This document shows positions 33,789-41,705 of a DNA stretch of 64,000 bases, one piece after another; within the stretch, counting starts at the first letter, position 1; every line of letters starts with the position of its first letter. The notes beneath the pieces were generated by a model. The model did no database searches, had not been told where the DNA came from, and saw only the letters and a program-made list of their open reading frames with translations. The position numbers and the translations under genes are program-made. Source of the stretch: Sphingomonas_R sp036387535 (GTDB taxonomy: Bacteria > Pseudomonadota > Alphaproteobacteria > Sphingomonadales > Sphingomonadaceae); NCBI RefSeq assembly GCF_036387535.1, contig NZ_DASVTO010000004.1:1-64000 (forward strand), given 5' to 3'.

Positions 33789-34196
33789 ATGGCGGTGGAG
33801 AAGGGAAGTGCGTTTCTGTTGAAGGTCGGGGATGGGGCGGCGAGCCCGGTCTATGCGACCGTCGCCGGGATGCGGACGACGCAATTGTCGATCAATGGCG
33901 AAGCGGTGGTCATCACCAGCAAGGCATCGGGCGGATGGCGCGAATTGCTGTCGGGTGCGGGCGTGCGATCGGTGTCGGTCAGCGGCGCGGGCGTGTTCAC
34001 CGGATCGGCGGCGGAGACGCAATTGAAGGCGAATGCGCTGAGCGGCGTGCTGGACGATTACGAGCTGAGTTTCGAAAGCGGCGAGCGGCTGCGCGGGCGG
34101 TTTCTGGTCGCGCGGCTGGACTATGCCGGGGATTATAATGGCGAGCGATCCTATACGCTGGCGCTGGAGTCCTCCGGCCAGGTGGTGTCGTCATGA
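33789..34196 (+). CDS. GTA major tail (tube) protein (gp9-like)
   Basis: The 135-residue protein starts at ATG 33789 after CAGGAG. It resembles TP901-1-type tail tube proteins: GSAFLLKVGDGAASPVYATVAGMRTT, VVITSKASGGWRELLSGAGVRSVSVSGAGVF and DYELSFESGERLRGRFLVARLDYAGDYNGERSYTLALESSG. Stacked hexamers form the tube through which DNA passes. The gp10 gene starts within its stop. The GTA tube is short in keeping with the short tape measure below. Confidence 0.92.
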   Translation: MAVEKGSAFLLKVGDGAASPVYATVAGMRTTQLSINGEAVVITSKASGGWRELLSGAGVRSVSVSGAGVFTGSAAETQLKANALSGVLDDYELSFESGERLRGRFLVARLDYAGDYNGERSYTLALESSGQVVSS

Positions 34197-34495
34197 ACGC
34201 CGCGCGGGGCGAGGCGGCGCTGACCGTCGACGGCCGCGGCGTGACCCTGCGCCCGAGTTTTCAGGCACTGGTGGCGGCGGAGGCGGATCTGGGGCCGCTG
34301 TTCGATCTGGTCGAACGCGCGGCGGCGGGCAAGCTGTCGCTGCACGAGATCGCGACGCTGTTCTGGCATGTCGTGGTCGAGCGCGACGACGGCCTGACCA
34401 GGGAGCGGATCGGCGAGGCGATCCTGGAAGTCGGGCTGGCGGCGGTGACGCCGGCGCTGCGCACGCTGATCGTGCAGATCCTGCAGGGGCGATGA
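34193..34495 (+). CDS. GTA gp10 family protein
   Basis: The 100-residue protein has the GTA_gp10 family pattern: GEAALTVDGRGVTLRPSFQAL, AEADLGPLFDLVERAAAGKLSLHEIATLFWHVV and AILEVGLAAVTPALRTLIVQIL. In phages the matching position holds a tail assembly chaperone. It overlaps the tube gene by 4 bases and the next gene by 4 bases. This family is nearly restricted to alphaproteobacterial GTA clusters, so it is a diagnostic gene. Confidence 0.92.
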   Translation: MNAARGEAALTVDGRGVTLRPSFQALVAAEADLGPLFDLVERAAAGKLSLHEIATLFWHVVVERDDGLTRERIGEAILEVGLAAVTPALRTLIVQILQGR

Positions 34496-34689
34496 TGCGG
34501 TTCGCCGATGCCGCGGTGCGGATGGCGGGGCAGGCGGGCGTGCTGTTCGGTTGGGGACCGGACCGGTTCTGGCGGGCGACGCCAGCGGAACTGGCGGCGC
34601 TGGTGGCGGTGATTGCGAGCGAGGACGGCGCACCGCTGGGATCGCAGGACCTGGCGGCGATGCAGGAAAGGGATCCGGATGGAGGATGA
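34492..34689 (+). CDS. GTA tail assembly chaperone (gp10.1-like)
   Basis: The 65-residue protein starts at one of two adjacent ATGs at 34492 or 34495. RFADAAVRMAGQAGVLFGWGPDRFWRATPAELAALV fits the small tail assembly chaperone family (formerly DUF2376). In lambda-like phages two chaperones are made by frameshifting; here they are separate overlapping genes. It overlaps the tape measure start by 11 bases. Confidence 0.85.
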   Translation: MMRFADAAVRMAGQAGVLFGWGPDRFWRATPAELAALVAVIASEDGAPLGSQDLAAMQERDPDGG

Positions 34690-35266
34690 GATCGAGCGGC
34701 TGGTGATCGGTGTGCGCGCCGATACCGCCGGGTTCGCGCGCGACGTGGCGGAGATGCGCGCGACGCTGACCGGCCCGTTGGGCCGCGATGCGACACAGGC
34801 GGGACGCGCGATCGAGACCGCACTGGCGCGGGCGGTGCGGACGGGCAAGCTGGGGTTCGACGATCTGAAGCGCACGGCCTTGGCGGTGCTGGGGGAGATT
34901 GCCGCGGCGGCGGTATCGGGCGGGATCGGATCGGTGCTGGGTGGCGGCGCGCCCCGCAAGGGCGGAGGCCTGGCGTCGGTCGCGACCAGCCTGATCGGGG
35001 CGGTGGCGGGGTTGCCGGGGCGGGCGACCGGCGGACCCGTGGCGCCCGGTGCCGCCTATATCGTGGGCGAGCGCGGGCCGGAACTGTTCGTGCCGACAAC
35101 GAGCGGGCAGGTGCGTGCGGCGCAGCCGGCCGAGCCCGCCCCGCGCGAGGTGCGCGTGGCGATCATGGTGAACGTGCCGGCGGGGACCGCGCCGGATGCG
35201 CTGACGCAATCGTCGCGGCAGGTGGCGCGGGCGGTGCGCGCCGCGCTGGCCGGGGTGGATCGGTAG
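34679..35266 (+). CDS. GTA tape measure protein (gp11-like), short
   Basis: The 195-residue protein is far shorter than phage tape measures (often over 700), as is usual for GTAs, whose tails are short. It has a helical N-terminal part (RDVAEMRATLTGPLGRDATQAGRAIETALARAV), a glycine/alanine-rich segment that could span a membrane (LASVATSLIGAVAGLPG) and the typical tape measure end block AAYIVGERGPELFVPTTSGQV. It sets tail length and may help eject DNA. It overlaps the chaperone gene by 11 bases. Confidence 0.9.
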   Translation: MEDEIERLVIGVRADTAGFARDVAEMRATLTGPLGRDATQAGRAIETALARAVRTGKLGFDDLKRTALAVLGEIAAAAVSGGIGSVLGGGAPRKGGGLASVATSLIGAVAGLPGRATGGPVAPGAAYIVGERGPELFVPTTSGQVRAAQPAEPAPREVRVAIMVNVPAGTAPDALTQSSRQVARAVRAALAGVDR

Positions 35267-35276
35267 GGAGCATGCG

Positions 35277-37601
35277 ATGGGCTGGCGACTGGCGAGCGAG
35301 CGGACCGAGACGGCGCATGTGAAGCGGTTCGACCCGCGGTTCTGGACGGTGGATTTTCCGCGGCCGATGATGGCGTCGGTGGTCACGACCGGCCCGCACG
35401 CCTTGCGCGTGGAAGCGGTATTCTATCAGCAGGGCGATCTGGCGGGATTGATCTGGGCGGCGGAGGACCGGTGGGATCATCCGTTGCTGGGCTATGCCAC
35501 GGATCGCGATTTCCGCGACTGCGTCTTGCGATTCCGCTGGCGGTCGGGCGGTATCCTGCCGCTGGACGCGGTCAACGGTCCGACGCTGACCATCGAGGGA
35601 CGCGACGCGGCGGGGCAGCCGCGTGCCTGGTATGTGCGGTTATGGAATTATGCGGCGGGGACGCCCGAGGATGCGGTCGTCGAACTCCATTTCGCGGCGC
35701 TGGATGGCGGCTATCTGCTGCCAGACGAGGCCGACCGGGTGTGGGCGGGCGATATCGACCGGATGTTCCTGTCGCTGGTGGCGCCGGGCTATGCGACCGG
35801 CGGCGGCGCGTTGCCGACGGCGGTGGAGGGGTGGGCCACGCTGTCGGACATCGCCTGCGACGGGGCGGGATCGGTGCTGGCGCTGGGCGATGCGATGGTA
35901 CCGGCGCATGGCCTGCGCATCGCGACGGGATATGACGATGCCTATCATCTGACGCCGGAACGGGTGCTGCGCGGCGCGCTGATGCTCGGCTACCGCGCGG
36001 TCATCAACCATTATGTCGGGATGAGCCATTATTTCCGGCTGGAACGGGCCGGCGACCGCTGGCTGGTCAGCCTGGCCGGTGGCGTGTTGAACGGACCCTG
36101 CGCGGCATGGCACCGGGATTTCGCGGCGCGGGCGGCGGCGCTGGAGTATCGCGTGATCCTGTCGCTGAGCTATGAGCTGTTCGATGCGCATTGCTGGGAC
36201 GACTGGAAGCAGCGGACTGCGGACGGCGCCCCCGCGCTGACCGGATGGGTGCCGCCGTCGACCCTGCTGTCGCCCGCCCATGACGGGGCCATGGCCTATT
36301 TGCGGACGGTGGCGCGGGCGTTCGTGGGGCTGGGGGTGGGGGCGGGATTATCGCCCTGGTTCCAGATCGGGGAACCATGGTGGTGGGTCGCGCCGGGCGG
36401 TCAGCCATGCCTGTATGATGCGGCGGCGCGTGCGGCCTTCGGGGCGACGCTGGTGCCGATCGCCGACGTTGCGGGGGCGATGAGTGCCGCGCAGATCGCG
36501 ATGCTGGACCAGGCCGGGCAGATGCTGACGGCGTCGACGCTGGCGCTGCGCGATGCGGTGCGGGCGGAGGCGCCGGGCTGTCGAGTGGCGGTGCTGGTAT
36601 ATCTGCCGACCGTATTGGACGGTGCGGCGCCCGAACTGCGCCGCATGAACGTACCGGTCGGCTGGGCGCGACCGGCGTTCGATATCCTGCAGCTGGAAGA
36701 TTATGACTGGGTGACGACGCGGAATGCCGGTGCGACCGCGCGCGGCGTGGCGGCGATGACGGCACGGCTGGGCTATCCGGTGGAGGAGCAGCAGTATTTT
36801 TCCGGGTTCGTGCTGAACCGCGAAGCGGCGCCGCAATGGCGCGCGATCAACGCGGCGGCCGAAGCGGGCCGGGCGCGGGGCGTGGCCGACGTGTTCGTGT
36901 GGGCGCTGCCCCAGGTGGCGCGCGACGGATATGTGCACTGGGACATGGAAGGAGAGGCGATGCGGCCGTTCGACGATGTGGATTTCCCGATCGCGCTGGG
37001 CCGGCAGGTGAGCGTGAGCCCGAGCTTCTCCACCGCCATCTTGACCAGCGCCGCCGGGCATGAGCAGCGTAATGCGGATTGGGCGGAGGCACGGTTGCGG
37101 TTCGACGCCGGGCCGGGCGTGCGATCCGAAGCGGATGCGCAGGCGCTGATCGCGTTTTTCCGGGCGCGGCGCGGGGCGGCACAGGGGTTTCGCCTGCGCG
37201 ATCCGTTCGACGACAGTTCGGCGGGGATGACGGGCGTGCCGGGTTTCGGCGATCAGGCGATCGGCACGGGGGACGGCGTGGCCACGCGCTTTGGCTTGAC
37301 CAAGGCCTATGGGACCGGCGGTGACGCGGTGCCGCGCCGGATCACACGTCCGGTGGCGGGCAGCGTGCGGGTCGGACTGAACGGGGTCCAGGCGATCGGC
37401 GGCTGGACGCTGGAGCCGGGCGGCGTCGTGGCGTTCGAGCGGGCGCCGGCGGCGGGCGTTGCCGTGACGGCGGGGTACCGGTTTGACGTGCCGGTGCGGT
37501 TCGCCGAGGACCGGATCGATATCGGGCGCGCGACCTTCCTGGCGGGTGACATCCCGTCGGTGCCGCTGATCGAGATCCGCGAAGGGGAGGGGGCGGCATG
37601 A
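35277..37601 (+). CDS. GTA distal tail protein (gp12/DUF2460) with large N-terminal hydrolase-like extension
   Basis: The protein has 774 residues. Only the last 208 or so (from about 567, FPIALGRQVSVSPSFSTAIL, with FRARRGAAQGFRLRDPFDD) match DUF2460, the whole of RcGTA gp12 (about 210). The first 565 are extra: a beta-rich part (to about 215), then a TIM-barrel-like region with YELFDAHCWDDWKQ, GLSPWFQIGEPWWWV and FDILQLEDYDWV, which resemble glycoside hydrolase barrel strands (the NE/GEP and LED motifs supply acidic residues). It probably forms a large tail-tip protein that touches or digests surface glycans. Enzyme activity is unproven. It overlaps gp13 by 4 bases. Confidence 0.85.
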   Translation: MGWRLASERTETAHVKRFDPRFWTVDFPRPMMASVVTTGPHALRVEAVFYQQGDLAGLIWAAEDRWDHPLLGYATDRDFRDCVLRFRWRSGGILPLDAVNGPTLTIEGRDAAGQPRAWYVRLWNYAAGTPEDAVVELHFAALDGGYLLPDEADRVWAGDIDRMFLSLVAPGYATGGGALPTAVEGWATLSDIACDGAGSVLALGDAMVPAHGLRIATGYDDAYHLTPERVLRGALMLGYRAVINHYVGMSHYFRLERAGDRWLVSLAGGVLNGPCAAWHRDFAARAAALEYRVILSLSYELFDAHCWDDWKQRTADGAPALTGWVPPSTLLSPAHDGAMAYLRTVARAFVGLGVGAGLSPWFQIGEPWWWVAPGGQPCLYDAAARAAFGATLVPIADVAGAMSAAQIAMLDQAGQMLTASTLALRDAVRAEAPGCRVAVLVYLPTVLDGAAPELRRMNVPVGWARPAFDILQLEDYDWVTTRNAGATARGVAAMTARLGYPVEEQQYFSGFVLNREAAPQWRAINAAAEAGRARGVADVFVWALPQVARDGYVHWDMEGEAMRPFDDVDFPIALGRQVSVSPSFSTAILTSAAGHEQRNADWAEARLRFDAGPGVRSEADAQALIAFFRARRGAAQGFRLRDPFDDSSAGMTGVPGFGDQAIGTGDGVATRFGLTKAYGTGGDAVPRRITRPVAGSVRVGLNGVQAIGGWTLEPGGVVAFERAPAAGVAVTAGYRFDVPVRFAEDRIDIGRATFLAGDIPSVPLIEIREGEGAA

Positions 37602-38416
37602 GCGACTGGCTGACGCCACAGCTGACCCGGGTAGCATTTTGCTGGCGGCTGGACCGGCGTGACGGGGTGAGCCTGGGCTTTACCGGCCATGATCGCGACC
37701 TGGAGGTGGATGGGCTGCGCTATGCCGCGGCGCCGGGGATGGTGCCGTCGGCGGTGACACGGAGCGAGGGGTTTGCGGTGGAGTCGCTGGATATCAGCGG
37801 TGCGTTGACCGACGACCGGATCGCGGCCGCGGACCTGGACGCCGGGCGCTGGGACGGGGCGGCGGTGCGGCTGTTCGCGATCGACTGGGGCGATCCGGAT
37901 GCTGTGCCGGTGCCGCTGGCGCGCGGTGAGATCGGCGATGTCGACCGACGCGATGCGGCGTTCGAGGCAGAATTGCGCGGGCCGACCGCGGTGCTGGAGC
38001 GGCCGGTGGTCGAACGGACGTCGCCCGAATGTCGCGCGGACCTGGGCGACGCGCGGTGCCGGGTCGACATGGCCGGCCTGATCCGGGTCATCCGGATCAC
38101 GGCGGTGGTGGATGCGCAGACGGTGATGGTGGCGGCCGGCGAGCCGGTGGCGAACGGCTGGGGCGGCGGACGGGCGCGCTGGCTGGAGGGGCCGGGCGCG
38201 GGTCTGTCGATCGGGATCGCGCGGTCCGCCGGGGCGATGCTGGTGCTGCGCGATCCGCCGCGCTGGCCGGTGGCGGCCGGGGACCGCATCCTGCTGACCG
38301 AGGGATGTGACCGGAGCCTGGCGACCTGCGCGACGCGGTTCGGCAATGCCGTGAACTTTCGCGGGGAACCGCATCTGCCGGGCAATGACCTGCTCACACG
38401 GTATCCGGGGGAATGA
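37598..38416 (+). CDS. GTA hub protein (gp13-like), DUF2163
   Basis: The 272-residue protein fits DUF2163: VAFCWRLDRRDGVSLGFTGHDRDLEVDG at the start and FGNAVNFRGEPHLPGNDLL at the end. Four cysteines, Cys145 and Cys154 in SPECRADLGDARC and Cys237 and Cys244 in EGCDRSLATC, are placed as in RcGTA gp13, where (as I recall from its structure) they hold an iron-sulfur cluster. It forms the tail hub between gp12 and gp15. The start overlaps the gp12 stop. Confidence 0.92.
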   Translation: MSDWLTPQLTRVAFCWRLDRRDGVSLGFTGHDRDLEVDGLRYAAAPGMVPSAVTRSEGFAVESLDISGALTDDRIAAADLDAGRWDGAAVRLFAIDWGDPDAVPVPLARGEIGDVDRRDAAFEAELRGPTAVLERPVVERTSPECRADLGDARCRVDMAGLIRVIRITAVVDAQTVMVAAGEPVANGWGGGRARWLEGPGAGLSIGIARSAGAMLVLRDPPRWPVAAGDRILLTEGCDRSLATCATRFGNAVNFRGEPHLPGNDLLTRYPGE

Positions 38417-38417
38417 C

Positions 38418-38807
38418 ATGGGTGAGGCGGTGGTGGCGCGGGCGCGCGCCTGTATCGGCGTGCGGTTCCGGCCGCAGGGGCGGGACCCGGCGTTCGGGCT
38501 GGACTGTGTCGGGCTGATTGCGGTCGCGGGGGCGGTGCCGCCGGGTCGGGTGCCGGCACGCTATGCGATGCGTGGAGGAACGGCAGCGGCGATCATCGCG
38601 ACGATCGGCCAGGCGGGGCTGCGGCGGATCATGGTGGCAGAGCCCGGTGACGTGATGCTGGCGGAGGCGGGGCCGCGACAGTTCCACCTGCTAATGAGCA
38701 CCGACATCGGGTTCGTGCATGCCGATGCAGGGATCGGCCGGGTGGTGGAAGTGCCGGGCGCGGTGCCGTGGCCGGTACTGGCGATGTGGCGGTTCGGGGA
38801 GGATTGA
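38418..38807 (+). CDS. GTA NlpC/P60 cell-wall peptidase (gp14-like)
   Basis: The 129-residue protein is an NlpC/P60 cysteine peptidase: the catalytic Cys30 lies in FGLDCVGLI and the catalytic His90 in RQFHLLM, with a second His at 101 in GFVHAD. It probably opens peptidoglycan locally so that DNA can enter the recipient periplasm. It starts 2 bp after the gp13 stop. Length and position match RcGTA gp14. Confidence 0.9.
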   Translation: MGEAVVARARACIGVRFRPQGRDPAFGLDCVGLIAVAGAVPPGRVPARYAMRGGTAAAIIATIGQAGLRRIMVAEPGDVMLAEAGPRQFHLLMSTDIGFVHADAGIGRVVEVPGAVPWPVLAMWRFGED

Positions 38808-38810
38808 ACG

Positions 38811-40988
38811 ATGGCGACGCTGGTGCTGACGACCGTCGGGACGCTGGTCGGCGGACCGGTGGGCGGCGCGATCGGGGCGCTGATCGGCAACCGGATCGAT
38901 GCGCGCGTGCTGGCGTCGGGGCGGCAGGGGCCGCGCCTTGGCGACCTGAGCGTCCAGACGTCGACCTATGGCAGCGCGATCCCGAAGCTGTTCGGCACCA
39001 TGCGGGTGGCCGGAACCGTGATCTGGGCGACGGACCTGAAGGAGACAGGCACGCGCGGCGGTGGCGGCAAGGGACAGCCGAGGACGACCACCTACAGCTA
39101 TTCCGCGTCGTTCGCGGTGGCCGTGTCGGCGCGGCGGGTGCGGTCGATCGGTCGGATCTGGGCCGACGGGATCCTGTTGCGGGGCGCGGCCGGTGACTGG
39201 AAGGCGGCGACGGGGTTCCGATTTCATGACGGCGGGGAGGATCAGGCACCCGATCCGTTGATCGCGGCGGCGGAGGGCATCGGGCAGACGCCGGCTTATC
39301 GCGGGATCGCCTATGTCGTGTTCGAGGATATGTCGCTGGCTGCCTATGGCAATCGGATCCCGTCGCTGAGTTTCGAAGTGGAGGCGGACGCCGCCGCAGC
39401 GACGGTGGGGGCGATCGCCCGTGAGGTGTCGGGCGGCGTGCTGGCGGATGCGACGGCCACGACGATCGTCGGCTATGCGGCGAGCGGGGACAGCGTGCGG
39501 GCGGCGATCGAGACGCTGGCCGCCGTCGTGCCGCTGACGCTGGTCGATGGCGATCATGGCCTGGTGCTGCGCGAAGGGGAGGGAGCGGCGGTGCGGTTCC
39601 CCGACCATGCGCTGGGCGCGGCGGCCGGTGAGCGTGGCGGAGTGCGACGGACGCAGGCGCGGCGGGCGGCGGGTACGGTGCCGGACGCGGTGACGCTGGC
39701 CTATTATGACGTGGCGCGTACGTACCAGACGGGGTTGCAGCATGCGCGGCGGGGTGGCGTCGGACGGCGGGTGGCGATGCTGGAACTGCCCGCGGTGCTT
39801 TCCGCCGATCTGGCCAAGAACCTGGCCGAGCGGCGGCTGGCGGCGGACGTGGCGGCAGGGCGGACGGCAGTGATCCGGCTGCCGTGGCGGTGGATGGCGG
39901 TGCGGCCCGGACAGGCGGTGACCCTGTCCGATGGCGCCGAGCCGTGGCGGGTGGCGTCGGTGACGCTGGACCGGATGGTGGTGGAGTTGCAGCTGGTCGG
40001 CAGCGACGGCGCCGGATCACGGCCCCTGCCGACCGCGGTCGCCGGGCGCGCCATCACGGAGACGGACGAACCGCAGGGGCCGACGACGATCGCGCTGTTC
40101 GAGATGCCGCCCGGCCCCGACGCGGCCGATGGGAGCGTGCGATTATGTATCGCCGCGGCAGGAACACCGCCCGGATGGCGGCAGGCGCGGCTGGATGGCA
40201 GCGCCGATGCAGGCGGGACGCTGACCCCGATCGGGCGGACGGCGCCGCCCGCGACCATGGGGCGCGTGTCCGGCAGCGTGCCGGCGGCGGGCGGCATGAT
40301 GTTCGACGACCGGACGGAAATCGAGATCCTGCTGTTGAACGACCGGATGACGGTGCAGGGCTGTTCCGATGCGCAGTTGCTGGCGGGCGCGAACCTGGCG
40401 TGGCTCGGCGCGGAACTGGTCCAGTTCGGCCGGGCGGAGCAGATCGGCGTGGCGCGGTTCCGGATCGGACGGCTGTTGCGGGGGCGGCGCGGCACCGAGG
40501 TGGCGATCGCGCAGCATGGCCCGGACGAACGGTTCATCCTGATCGACCCGGACCGGATGGTTTCCGTGGCCGCCGATGTCGGGTCGGTGGCGACGGTGCT
40601 GGCGCAGGGGATCGGCGATCCTGCTCCGGTGGTCGCGACGCACGAGATGGCTGGGTTGGCGGTGCGGCCGTTGTCGCCCGTCCACCTGCGTGCCGCCAGA
40701 ACGGCGGATGGAGCGGTCCGGATCAGCTGGACGCGGCGGAGCCGGATGGGGTGGGGATGGGCGGACGGGGTCGACGCGCCGCTGGGCGAAGAGACGGAGC
40801 GGTACCGCCTCCGGATCCTGCGGCCGGGCGGGGCGCGGACGGTGGACCTGACGGTTCCCGAGTGGCGCTACCCACCCGCGTTGCAGGCGGCCGACGGATA
40901 TGATGCAGCGGGGATGCTGCGCGTTTCGGTGGTGCAGGTCGGGACGGCGGCGGCGTCGATCGCGGCCGAAGCGGAGGTCAGGGTTTGA
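38811..40988 (+). CDS. GTA tail tip/host-interaction protein (gp15-like), short form
   Basis: The 725-residue protein begins with a glycine-rich hydrophobic segment (LVGGPVGGAIGALIGNRID), then GDLSVQTSTYGSAIPKLFGTMRVAGTVIWATDL, the entry typical of phage tip proteins of this class. PDAVTLAYYDVARTYQTG and LAKNLAERRLAADVAAGR mark the Phage-tail_3-like middle. RcGTA gp15 is about 1300 residues and holds a large GTA TIM-barrel; here no such insert is seen between the N-terminal and middle parts. Since gp12 carries a barrel-like extension instead, the function may have moved. Receptor contact is likely. Confidence 0.88.
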   Translation: MATLVLTTVGTLVGGPVGGAIGALIGNRIDARVLASGRQGPRLGDLSVQTSTYGSAIPKLFGTMRVAGTVIWATDLKETGTRGGGGKGQPRTTTYSYSASFAVAVSARRVRSIGRIWADGILLRGAAGDWKAATGFRFHDGGEDQAPDPLIAAAEGIGQTPAYRGIAYVVFEDMSLAAYGNRIPSLSFEVEADAAAATVGAIAREVSGGVLADATATTIVGYAASGDSVRAAIETLAAVVPLTLVDGDHGLVLREGEGAAVRFPDHALGAAAGERGGVRRTQARRAAGTVPDAVTLAYYDVARTYQTGLQHARRGGVGRRVAMLELPAVLSADLAKNLAERRLAADVAAGRTAVIRLPWRWMAVRPGQAVTLSDGAEPWRVASVTLDRMVVELQLVGSDGAGSRPLPTAVAGRAITETDEPQGPTTIALFEMPPGPDAADGSVRLCIAAAGTPPGWRQARLDGSADAGGTLTPIGRTAPPATMGRVSGSVPAAGGMMFDDRTEIEILLLNDRMTVQGCSDAQLLAGANLAWLGAELVQFGRAEQIGVARFRIGRLLRGRRGTEVAIAQHGPDERFILIDPDRMVSVAADVGSVATVLAQGIGDPAPVVATHEMAGLAVRPLSPVHLRAARTADGAVRISWTRRSRMGWGWADGVDAPLGEETERYRLRILRPGGARTVDLTVPEWRYPPALQAADGYDAAGMLRVSVVQVGTAAASIAAEAEVRV

Positions 40989-41006
40989 GGCGGAAGGGTG
41001 GGGACG

Positions 41007-41507
41007 ATGACGGACGCGACGGAACGATTCGAGTTGCCGTGGATCATGACGGGGCAGGCGCAGAAGGAGGTGACGCACAATGAGGCGCTGGCGCGTGTCG
41101 ACATGCTGCTGCACCCGGTCGCCGAATCCATGGTGCTGGCGACGCCGCCGGCCGATCCGGGCGCGGGACGGACATGGATCGTGGCGGCCGGCGGGACCGG
41201 TGCGTGGGCAGGACGAACCGGATCGCTGGCGATCTGGACCGAGGGCGGGTGGCGGTTCGCAGCGCCGGTATCGGGCATGCTGGTGTGGCTTATCGATCAA
41301 GGCCGGCATGTGCGGTGGACCGGATCGGCATGGACGGCGGGGCCATTTCCCACCGGCGGCGTGCTGTGTGACGGGATTCCGGTGGTCGGACGGCAACAGC
41401 CTGGAATCATTGGGCCTACCGGTGGTCCTATCGCCGATATCGAGGCACGCGCGACGATTTTTGCCATTCTGGACACCCTTCGCAACCATGGTCTAATTAC
41501 CACTTGA
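41007..41507 (+). CDS. DUF2793 protein, probable GTA tail fibre-associated protein
   Basis: The 166-residue protein matches DUF2793: ERFELPWIMTGQAQKEVTHNEALARVDMLLHPV, followed by AGRTWIVAAGGTGAWAGRTGSLAIWTEGGWRFAAP and GMLVWLIDQGRHVRWTGSAW. DUF2793 proteins occur at the end of alphaproteobacterial phage and GTA tail modules. It lies 18 bp after gp15 and is the last gene of the cluster; a T8 run follows at about 41511. ATG 41007 is preferred over GTG 40998. Confidence 0.87.
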   Translation: MTDATERFELPWIMTGQAQKEVTHNEALARVDMLLHPVAESMVLATPPADPGAGRTWIVAAGGTGAWAGRTGSLAIWTEGGWRFAAPVSGMLVWLIDQGRHVRWTGSAWTAGPFPTGGVLCDGIPVVGRQQPGIIGPTGGPIADIEARATIFAILDTLRNHGLITT

Positions 41508-41705
41508 GTGTTTTTTTTCGGGGGGTGCGAAACCGCAAGCCGATTGCTGTGTTAAGGGCTGCGTCTGCAAATCGGAGGCGTGGCACGATTGGTGCCAACG
41601 TGGCCTTTATGCAACGCTTCCGAACCCAGTACGCTTGCGTGGGGGGGGCGGGTTAGTTTAGGTAAACTGCGGTTCCTTCCGGAACACGAACGAAAGGGGA
41701 TTTCT

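Larger units (their letters stand above)
27688..41507 (+). other. Gene transfer agent (RcGTA-type) structural gene cluster
   Basis: About 13.8 kb on one strand hold 17 genes in the order known from Rhodobacter RcGTA: small and large terminase, portal, small protein, protease, capsid, connectors, tail terminator, tail tube, gp10, chaperone, short tape measure, gp12, gp13, gp14 and gp15, with one extra 68-residue gene before the tail terminator and a DUF2793 gene at the end. Many neighbours overlap by 4 bases. No integrase, excisionase, replication, lysis or phage-type repressor gene is present, and the tape measure is GTA-short. All frames are intact, so particle production seems possible. Lysis, head-fibre and regulator genes of GTAs usually lie elsewhere in the genome. 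Confidence 0.92.

Noticed and set aside
34193..34689. Programmed frameshift between the two tail chaperone genes, as in lambda G/GT
   Set aside because: The second gene has its own ATG pair overlapping the first stop, and no slippery heptamer was recognised at the junction.
27688..41507. Reading the phage-like cluster as an intact or recently inserted prophage
   Set aside because: There is no integrase, attachment site, phage repressor, replication or lysis gene, the tape measure is very short, and gene content matches GTAs one by one, including gp10.
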